Below, piece by piece: positions 1 to 4,790 of a DNA stretch of 8,395 nucleotides. The DNA lies in contig JAGLWX010000029.1 in the NCBI GenBank assembly GCA_023133185.1, forward strand, positions 1 to 8,395, written 5' to 3'. How positions within the stretch are numbered: position 1 is the stretch's first letter; each line of letters opens with the position of its first letter. This stretch comes from Fidelibacterota bacterium (GTDB lineage Bacteria; Fidelibacterota; UBA2242). A program made the translations under genes and the position numbers. Under the pieces are notes generated by a model that worked only from the letters and a program-made list of their open reading frames with translations, did no database searches and was not told the origin of the DNA.

Positions 1-71
1 TCTCTGGTTATGTAACGACGTTTGACCACGGATGTAACTTCGGTTTTCATCTCTTCTTTTGCTGTTGTCAT
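1..71 (-). CDS. 5' end of an unidentified gene (partial, runs off the left edge)
   Basis: Reading leftward from an ATG at 71-69, the frame stays open to the window edge and gives 23 codons: MTTAKEEMKTEV followed by TSVVKRRYITR. A purine-rich GGAAGAGAG sits about 4 nt upstream of the ATG and is a reasonable ribosome binding site. A second in-frame Met is residue 8 (50-48) but has worse spacing. The segment is polar and basic with no signal peptide, so the product is probably cytoplasmic. The perfect palindrome at 90-115, 18 bp before the start, would suit an autoregulated transcription factor, but no DNA-binding domain is visible in these few residues. I do not recognise the family. Confidence 0.5.
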   Translation of the reverse strand, partial: MTTAKEEMKTEVTSVVKRRYITR

Positions 72-89
72 AATTCTCTCTTCCTTTCT

Positions 90-115
90 GATTAGAGTTA
101 ATATTAACTCTAATC
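90..115. promoter_or_regulatory. Perfect 26-bp palindrome, candidate operator
   Basis: Positions 90-102 read GATTAGAGTTAAT and 103-115 are the exact reverse complement, with no mismatch and no central spacer. It overlaps the stop codon of the gene ending at 110 and lies 18 bp upstream of the start at 71, where a dimeric repressor would block transcription of the leftward gene. A gapless perfect palindrome of this length with an AT core is typical of operators bound by homodimeric regulators. A terminator is less likely because there is no loop, the stem is AT-rich and no T-tract follows. The bound protein is unknown. Confidence 0.5.
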
Positions 116-706
116 GTGTCCAAGAAAATTTAGGCACTCAGGGATATTCCGAAAATCATCTTTATTCTTCGTAAAACACATCTTATGTAATAGTGTTTGT
201 TCAAACAACTTAATAGCATCATTTTTATAATCCTCTGGATAATTCAATAAGATTGCCGGGTTGTCGGGTGCTATAGTCGTAATTTCATTCCTTTGATAAA
301 CATGATGCATTTCATGAAAAAGTTCAGCGAAAACTTCATCGGTAGTTGAATAATGATCTAACCCATAATCAACTATTGCGGTCAATATCTCGTTTAAATC
401 AACTTGTGTTCCACCTAGCAATTGAACTTCGTTCTGTGACCCAACATATAGTTTCTCCGATATTTTTGAAAAAGATTTAGGAGGATTTGGATGATTGTAT
501 AAAAAGGCAGGACCATTTACTCTATAAAGGCAAACAGGAGAAAGGTTCATACCTTGCCAAATATCATCTTTGCTTTTTTGTGCATTATTATAGAACATCT
601 CTATTGATTTCATATACAAACTATCAATAGGTAAAAAGTTTTCCTGACAATATACATTTGCAATAATTGTATATGTTGTAATCAAAATTAGTAATGTTTT
701 TTTCAT
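110..706 (-). CDS. Exported HExxH-motif protein, probable truncated zinc metallopeptidase-like protein
   Basis: The gene encodes 198 residues. The start is well supported by AAGGAGG about 7 nt before the ATG at 706-704. Residues 1-20 form a signal peptide (MKKTLLILITTYTIIANVYC); the context of Cys20 is a poor lipobox, so a secreted or periplasmic product is more likely than a lipoprotein. HEMHH at 131-135 fits the HExxH zinc-binding signature of metallopeptidases, preceded by a helix with AELF. The conserved-looking segment NDAIKLFEQTLLHKM (about 162-176) could supply a third ligand, such as Glu169. That 'HExxH, then an acidic helix about 30 residues on' layout recalls longer uncharacterised exported proteins. 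Here only a short polar tail follows before the stop inside a palindrome, so the C-terminal part may be lost. The substrate is unknown. The gene follows the cassette-like hydrolase gene by 79 bp. Confidence 0.6.
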   Translation of the reverse strand: MKKTLLILITTYTIIANVYCQENFLPIDSLYMKSIEMFYNNAQKSKDDIWQGMNLSPVCLYRVNGPAFLYNHPNPPKSFSKISEKLYVGSQNEVQLLGGTQVDLNEILTAIVDYGLDHYSTTDEVFAELFHEMHHVYQRNEITTIAPDNPAILLNYPEDYKNDAIKLFEQTLLHKMCFTKNKDDFRNIPECLNFLGHD

Positions 707-730
707 TGCTACTCCTCCTTTAATATTAAT

Positions 731-784
731 GCTAACGGTTTGAATAAAGCATGTTTCAATGTGCTTTATTTTTTGTTTTGTGTG
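731..784 (-). other. attC-like recombination site after the hydrolase gene
   Basis: Immediately after the stop codon at 786-788, the minus strand shows in order: CACACAA (784-778), a 7-nt spacer, AATAAAGCA (770-762), a 10-nt loop (761-752), TGCTTTATT (751-743), a 7-nt CAAACCG (742-736) and TTAGC (735-731). The 9-bp inner stem is perfect and the two spacers are equal in length. This matches the layout of integron attC sites: outer R boxes, unpaired central spacer, inner L stem and terminal loop. The GTT core (here G|TTAGC between 736 and 735) would be the recombination point. The outer pairing is completed by TTGTGTG at the other border (2129-2123). The alternative is an ordinary stem-loop terminator; the T-run favours plus-strand termination, where no gene is present. 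Confidence 0.45.
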
Positions 785-2129
785 GTTATTCTTCTTTTAT
801 CAACTCAAATTCACCTCCGCCTTGTTTCAATATCATTTTATTTTCTTCAGGTATAAATTTAAATTTTAACATTGCTGGGGCAAATTTAAATTTATGAAGT
901 TCGTATGCTTCCAATGGGAATGATGGCTGACCGGTTGCTTGTGCAATAAGCACGGTGCTATCTTTAGATATTGTTATTTTTAACGGATTGGTTGAACTGC
1001 TATATACACCTAAGTATTGGTCTAAATCTTCAATTTTAAGTTTCAAACTTGGTTTAAATTCCGGTAATGTATATTCTTCATTATAGTATATTTTCAATGC
1101 ACTTACTGTTATCTCTCTCTTAGGCATAACGACACCATTTGAAATGTACGCAATTAATGTACTGTCTTTTGGGAAGTATGAAGCCGTTGACTGAAATTCG
1201 TCTATTCCTCCGGTATGTCCGTAAGCCTTTTTATCAAATAATTTAAACATACCAATACCGTAGTCATCAACGATCTTTTTCATCTTATTTAATGAATTAT
1301 CAGAAATTAATTTACCGTTAAATAGATGATTGTAAAAGATATTCAAATCGGTTGAGTTTGAAACAATACCGCCGGCACCAACCGGGACACTCATATCGGT
1401 CTCTGTTGCTAATTCCCAGGCAGCAAGTTTAGTATAGGATAATGCTTCATTCTCTGTTGTATTGATTTGCCCACCATAATATGTGTTCTTTAAACTGCAT
1501 GGATCTATTATTCTTTTAATAAGGATTTCTGAATATTCTTTATGTTCTATTTTTTCAGCAATATAGGAAAGTAAAACATAGTTTGTATTTGAATATTCTG
1601 CTTTTTCATCAGGTTTAAAAACAGTTCCATTCTCAATGAATATTTCAAGGACTTCTGACTTTGAATGTGGTTTTACCATCCGGTTTTGATAATCTTCTGA
1701 ATTCGTAAAATTATAGAGTCCGCTTCTGTGCCTCAAAAGTTGCTCTATTGTTATCTCTTTTGCATTAGGAATTTCAGGATAGAAATCAGCAAGCTTAGTA
1801 TAGAGACTTAATTTTTTCTCATCGATCAATTGCATTATAATTGTTGCTGTAAAGGTTTTTGAAACTGAGCCAATTCGATATTTTGTTTTTTTTGTTGCTC
1901 TAATCTTATTTTCAATATCTGCAAATCCAAATGAATTTTGATAGATTTCATCTTCATTTTTAAAAATTGAAATGCTTCCCATTCCTTTTTCGTTACTCTC
2001 AATTCTCTTGAATAAACTATCCATTTTTGCTTTGTTAAAAGTTTGAGCATTTATTCCAAATGTCAATAAAAATAATGCTAATAAGGTTAATTTTCTTTTC
2101 ATATTTCTGTTTCTTTTAATCACACACAA
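736..2129 (-). mobile_element. Integron-type gene cassette carrying the serine hydrolase (inferred)
   Basis: Both proposed borders read CAAAC(C)G|TT on the minus strand: CAAACG|TTGTGTG at 2130/2129 and CAAACCG|TTAGC at 736/735. In known integron cassettes the bases just inside the 5' border are complementary to the outer box of the attC at the 3' end. Here TTGTGTG (2129-2123) and CACACAA (784-778) pair 7 of 7. The unit holds one gene that starts 27 bp from one border and stops a few bases before the attC-like stem, which is the compact layout usual for cassettes. The region is AT-richer than the glmS and dehydrogenase genes. No integrase gene and no second complete attC are in the window, so the assignment is inference from structure. 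Confidence 0.4.
786..2102 (-). CDS. Secreted serine hydrolase, beta-lactamase/penicillin-binding-protein-like (class C fold)
   Basis: The product has 438 residues from the Met at 2102-2100. It begins with a clear signal peptide (MKRKLTLLALFLLTFGINAQ), which is why I chose this start. The three active-site motifs of the beta-lactamase/DD-peptidase/esterase superfamily are present: SVSK at 79-82 (nucleophile Ser79, base Lys82), YSN at 170-172 and HTGG at 296-299 (in place of KTG). Residues about 352-438 (YLGVYSSS onward) form a beta-rich C-terminal domain like those often attached to such hydrolases. Substrate cannot be read from sequence; family members include D-aminopeptidases, esterases and peptidoglycan-linked enzymes, and a true beta-lactamase role is not implied. 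The ribosome binding site at this start is weak. Two upstream in-frame Mets exist at 2207 and 2273, and 2207 has a strong GGAGG. The gene appears to sit in an integron-like cassette. Confidence 0.85.
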   Translation of the reverse strand: MKRKLTLLALFLLTFGINAQTFNKAKMDSLFKRIESNEKGMGSISIFKNEDEIYQNSFGFADIENKIRATKKTKYRIGSVSKTFTATIIMQLIDEKKLSLYTKLADFYPEIPNAKEITIEQLLRHRSGLYNFTNSEDYQNRMVKPHSKSEVLEIFIENGTVFKPDEKAEYSNTNYVLLSYIAEKIEHKEYSEILIKRIIDPCSLKNTYYGGQINTTENEALSYTKLAAWELATETDMSVPVGAGGIVSNSTDLNIFYNHLFNGKLISDNSLNKMKKIVDDYGIGMFKLFDKKAYGHTGGIDEFQSTASYFPKDSTLIAYISNGVVMPKREITVSALKIYYNEEYTLPEFKPSLKLKIEDLDQYLGVYSSSTNPLKITISKDSTVLIAQATGQPSFPLEAYELHKFKFAPAMLKFKFIPEENKMILKQGGGEFELIKEE

Positions 2130-2273
2130 CGTTTGTGTATAAACAAGAGTGGATTCGGCTATTATCAGACTCAGGAAGAGGGAAAGGGATTTTTGTTTAA
2201 GATTCATGGAATTTCCTCCGGTTAATATGTTTGGTTTATTAGCGTTGATATTATTGTTCTTAAAAATGCCCAT
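2103..2273 (-). other. In-frame leader upstream of the hydrolase, with strong RBS at 2215-2219
   Basis: The hydrolase frame stays open upstream to an ATG at 2273, adding 57 residues. The internal ATG at 2207-2205 is preceded by GGAGG (2219-2215) with 7-nt spacing, the best ribosome binding site in this region. It opens a hydrophobic, signal-like stretch (MNLKQKSLSLFLSLII, then AESTLVYTQT) that runs into VIKRNRN and the second signal peptide at 2102. Two tandem signal peptides in one protein are odd. The join falls at the cassette-like border (2130/2129), so the leader probably belonged to what lay upstream before insertion. It may now serve as a translated leader coupled to the weak start at 2102, or as a real N-terminal extension. 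Confidence 0.4.
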
Positions 2274-2453
2274 GGAAAAATAAGATGAATATTATGCAAG
2301 AATAGTTGTCAAAAAGATTATCGGGAATTTAAACAACATTTTTTTACTGTATGTGTATTTATAATGACAGAGGTTTTTCAGCGACTATTTGCTATAGCAC
2401 ACTTCGCAATAAATTTATAGCATGTTCATCTTCGTAAATAATTATTATCATGA

Positions 2454-4268
2454 TTACTCAACAGTTACCGATTTAGCCAGATTTCTTGGTTTGTCAATAT
2501 CACAACCACGTTTGTCTGCTATATGGTATGCCAGCAATTGTAACGGCACAACTGTTAGAAACGGGCTTAATTCAACAATAGTTTCAGGTATAAATACGAC
2601 GTGATCCGCCAATTCACCGATCCGCTCGTCTTCATCATTCGCAACTGCAATGACAATTCCGTCACGGGCTTTCACTTCCTCAATATTTGAAAGAACCTTA
2701 TCGTATGAATGATCTTTGATACATATAAAAACAGTCGGCATATTCCGGTCAATAAGAGCAATTGGTCCGTGCTTCATTTCCGCCGCCGGATAGCCTTCAG
2801 CATGAATATAACTGATTTCCTTTAACTTAAGGGCGCCTTCCAAAGCAATGGGATAGTTGACGCCCCTGCCGAGAAATAGCGCATTTGATACGATATAGTG
2901 AGTTTGCATGATTGAAATGATCTGTTCGGTATTGTCTAGGACTTTATTCATTTTTTCAGGAATCTTAACAAGATGATCAAGGTAATGTTTAAGTTCCGCG
3001 TCATTAATTTTATCGCGATAATACGCAATCATCAGAGTTAAAAGGAAAAGAACTTCCAGCTGAGTAGTAAACGCTTTTGTCGAGGCAACTCCGATTTCCG
3101 GTCCTGCCTGAGTATATACAGTTGCGTCACTTATACGGGTTATCGTACTTCCCGGAACATTACAGATCGACAGCACCTGCGCTCCGTTCTTTTTTGCTTC
3201 CTTAATCCCGGCAATTGTATCCGCCGTTTCTCCGCTCTGACTGATCGCAATAATTAGAGTATTCCGGTCAATGACCGGGTTTCGATAACGGAATTCAGAA
3301 GCATATTCAACTTCAACCGGTATTTTTACAAGGGATTCAAACCAATATTCCGCTACCAACCCGGCATGCCAGGATGTGCCGCAAGCGATAATAACAATAC
3401 GTTGTACATGTTTGAATTGAGACGGATCTATCGCATAATGAAAGCGGATCTCGCCCTTGACAACATTTACGTCAAATGTCGCTTTTAATTTTTCCGGCTG
3501 TTCAAAAATTTCTTTAAGCATAAAATGTTTATACGATCCCCGGTCGCAATTCATAAAGTTCACATCGTAGGTTTGAGCTTCCTTCCGAATCCGCTTATTA
3601 TTAATAAAATTATAGAATTCAATCGCATGTGATTGACTGTCGTAGATTAAAAGTTCTCCATCATCAATAAACAGGGCGGTTTCCGAATAGGGCGTTAGTG
3701 ACTGCAGGTCAGATGAAATATAAAAATTTTGATTATGTTTTGCTGCAACAATAGGACTTCCGTTTCGGGCGGCGATCAGATATTCGCTATTCTTTGCAAT
3801 GGCGACAAAGGCAAAATTTCCCTTCAGCATTCCAACCACTTTTTTAACAGCATCGGGAAATGAAGAACTCTCCATAAACCGTGCAATCAGTTTGGGAATA
3901 ATCTCGGTATCGGTTTTGGAGTAAAAAACATCGCCAGGCACGTATTCTTTGAGTTCTTTGACATTTTCAATGATTCCATTATGAACCACATAAACTCGTT
4001 TTTCAGAATCAGAATGAGGATGTGAATTTTCAACAGTCACATTGCCATGGGTCGCCCAGCGGGTATGTCCGATCCCCATATCTGCATCGACGGATTCTAA
4101 TTCATTTATCTCAGAAACTTTTCCAACATTTTTTCTAAGTGTAATTGCATCCTTTATTCGAAGGGCAATGCCCCAGGAATCATAGCCGCGATATTCCAAT
4201 GACTTAAGACCATTGATAATGACCTTAGTACAATTATCATTTCCGGCATAGGCAAAAATACCACACAT
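2454..4268 (-). CDS. glmS: Glutamine--fructose-6-phosphate aminotransferase (isomerizing)
   Basis: This enzyme converts fructose 6-phosphate and glutamine to glucosamine 6-phosphate, the first step toward UDP-GlcNAc for peptidoglycan and LPS; it is cytoplasmic. The 604 residues are full length for the family. The N-terminal class II glutaminase domain begins MCGIFAYAG, with nucleophile Cys2, HTRWATHG at 68-75, HNGI at 96-99 and SKTDTE at 117-122. Two SIS sugar-isomerase domains follow, with CGTS at 296-299, SQSGETADT at 343-351, Glu484 and His500 (YIHAEGYPAAEMKHGP region). The tail NLAKSVTVE carries the catalytic Lys599. All key residues are intact. The start has AAGGAGAG 7 nt upstream. No glmS ribozyme core is recognisable in the 5' region; that ribozyme is mainly a Firmicutes feature. 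The gene stands alone between the repeat element and the accessory region. Confidence 0.97.
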   Translation of the reverse strand: MCGIFAYAGNDNCTKVIINGLKSLEYRGYDSWGIALRIKDAITLRKNVGKVSEINELESVDADMGIGHTRWATHGNVTVENSHPHSDSEKRVYVVHNGIIENVKELKEYVPGDVFYSKTDTEIIPKLIARFMESSSFPDAVKKVVGMLKGNFAFVAIAKNSEYLIAARNGSPIVAAKHNQNFYISSDLQSLTPYSETALFIDDGELLIYDSQSHAIEFYNFINNKRIRKEAQTYDVNFMNCDRGSYKHFMLKEIFEQPEKLKATFDVNVVKGEIRFHYAIDPSQFKHVQRIVIIACGTSWHAGLVAEYWFESLVKIPVEVEYASEFRYRNPVIDRNTLIIAISQSGETADTIAGIKEAKKNGAQVLSICNVPGSTITRISDATVYTQAGPEIGVASTKAFTTQLEVLFLLTLMIAYYRDKINDAELKHYLDHLVKIPEKMNKVLDNTEQIISIMQTHYIVSNALFLGRGVNYPIALEGALKLKEISYIHAEGYPAAEMKHGPIALIDRNMPTVFICIKDHSYDKVLSNIEEVKARDGIVIAVANDEDERIGELADHVVFIPETIVELSPFLTVVPLQLLAYHIADKRGCDIDKPRNLAKSVTVE

Positions 4269-4324
4269 AAGGTCTCTCCTTATCAGGATTTACAACAATA
4301 TTGATCGATGTTATTTTATTTTTA

Positions 4325-4353
4325 ATTTAATGTCTGCAAAATCCGGGTATCAA
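4325..4353 (-). promoter_or_regulatory. Candidate sigma-70-type promoter for glmS
   Basis: On the minus strand TTGATA (4353-4348) and TTAAAT (4330-4325) are separated by 17 bp and lie about 57 bp upstream of the glmS ATG. The -35 match is 5 of 6 and the -10 match is 4 of 6 to the E. coli consensus. It sits outside the repeat element at 4425-4780, so glmS transcription need not depend on that element. If the host uses a Bacteroidota-type promoter consensus, this assignment would be wrong. Confidence 0.3.
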
Positions 4354-4424
4354 AAAATGACGATTAAATTCCTTTTTCAAGTTTTCCGTTATTACTTCCC
4401 TGCAAAAAGATACTCAACGTAACA

Positions 4425-4451
4425 ATTAATAGCAACTAACATTTCTCACTT
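4425..4451 (+). repeat. Left terminal inverted repeat
   Basis: It pairs with 4754-4780: 23 of 27 positions match, with a perfect 14-bp core ACTAACATTTCTCA at 4435-4448. The first hairpin begins 2 bp further in. Confidence 0.65.
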
Positions 4452-4452
4452 G

Positions 4453-4538
4453 AACTCTGAAAGAGTTGAACATGAATAACCATAGATGCAACCTATGGAA
4501 AATAAGCCATACCATTAATACCAACTCTGAAAGAGTTG
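4453..4538 (+). repeat. Left hairpin array, order A-B-A
   Basis: Three hairpins occur here. A1 is AACTCT-GAA-AGAGTT (4453-4467). B1 is CCATAG, a 7-nt loop, then CTATGG (4480-4498). A2 is CAACTCT-GAA-AGAGTTG (4522-4538). A1 and A2 share the direct repeat AACTCTGAAAGAGTTGAAC at 4453-4471 and 4523-4541. The sequence AATAACCATAG that leads into B1 recurs in reverse orientation beside B2. Confidence 0.7.
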
Positions 4539-4592
4539 AACCTCTCTTTCCAAATTTGTGTATATGTAAACATTCTTTCTCATCTATGAGTT

Positions 4593-4678
4593 CAACCCTT
4601 TCAGGGTTGTAGTCTTTGTTTCTCTCTCCACAGGTTTCACCTGTGGTTATTTATTTGTATTGAATCCTTTCAGGATTC
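4593..4678 (-). repeat. Right hairpin array, order A-B-A on the minus strand
   Basis: Three hairpins with TTC loops on the plus strand occur here: CAACCCT-TTC-AGGGTTG (4593-4609), CCACAGGT-TTC-ACCTGTGG (4628-4646) and GAATCCT-TTC-AGGATTC (4662-4678). Read on the minus strand they show the same order, spacing style and AATAACCA lead-in as the left array. Stem bases differ between copies in a compensated way (CAACTCT, CAACCCT, GAATCCT), so pairing appears to be kept while sequence drifts. A decayed further A copy (CTCT...AGAG, 4732-4748) lies between this array and the right terminal repeat. Confidence 0.7.
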
Positions 4679-4753
4679 TTTCTTCTCTATATAAACTTTG
4701 TACCCTAAATTACTCTTTATTGTATTTATTGCTCTGTATTTCATAGAGTTACG

Positions 4754-4780
4754 AACTGAGAAATGTTAGTAGCAATCAAT
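4754..4780 (-). repeat. Right terminal inverted repeat
   Basis: Its reverse complement matches 4425-4451 at 23 of 27 positions. It ends 10 bp before the stop codon of the aldehyde dehydrogenase gene. Confidence 0.65.
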
Positions 4781-4790
4781 ATCAAAGGGC

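Larger units (their letters stand above)
4425..4780. mobile_element. 356-bp non-coding element: terminal inverted repeats enclosing mirror-image hairpin arrays
   Basis: This stretch fills most of the gap between glmS and the dehydrogenase gene and has no coding potential. Its ends are inverted repeats (4425-4451 against 4754-4780, 23 of 27 matching, including 14 perfect bases ACTAACATTTCTCA). Inside lie at least six hairpins with GAA or TTC triloops or similar. In the left half they read GAA on the plus strand; in the right half the order and orientation are mirrored, so each arm has the layout hairpin A, hairpin B, hairpin A. No obvious target-site duplication flanks it. It resembles palindromic repeats mobilised in trans (MITE-like, or REP-like units moved by IS200/IS605-type Y1 transposases), but no transposase is present. 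The right end lies 11 bp from the dehydrogenase stop codon, so it may also shape that transcript's 3' end. Confidence 0.6.

Noticed and set aside
1835..2050. Alternate-frame open stretch of 71 codons on the minus strand
   Set aside because: It sits entirely within the hydrolase gene in another frame. The hydrolase frame carries the signal peptide and active-site motifs.
2240..2330. TTGACA followed by TAATAT as a promoter for the hydrolase leader
   Set aside because: The two hexamers on the minus strand are only about 12 bp apart, too close for a functional sigma-70 promoter.
2391..2421. Inverted repeat GCTATA...TATAGC and palindrome TGCTATAGCA downstream of glmS as a terminator
   Set aside because: The stem is weak, the loop is 19 nt, and no T-tract follows on the minus strand, so it does not support a rho-independent terminator.
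2422..2604. Plus-strand open frame of 60 codons
   Set aside because: It overlaps the 3' end of glmS antisense, has no ribosome binding site, and its sequence is explained by the conserved glmS C-terminus.
4269..4424. glmS ribozyme/riboswitch in the glmS 5' region
   Set aside because: The leader is AT-rich, and I could not trace the conserved ribozyme core or its pairing. The SD and a plausible promoter lie within a short leader.
4453..4541. Possible short CRISPR array, from the direct repeat AACTCTGAAAGAGTTGAAC occurring twice
   Set aside because: Only two direct copies exist, the others are inverted and variable, and the intervening sequence contains its own hairpin. No cas gene is nearby.
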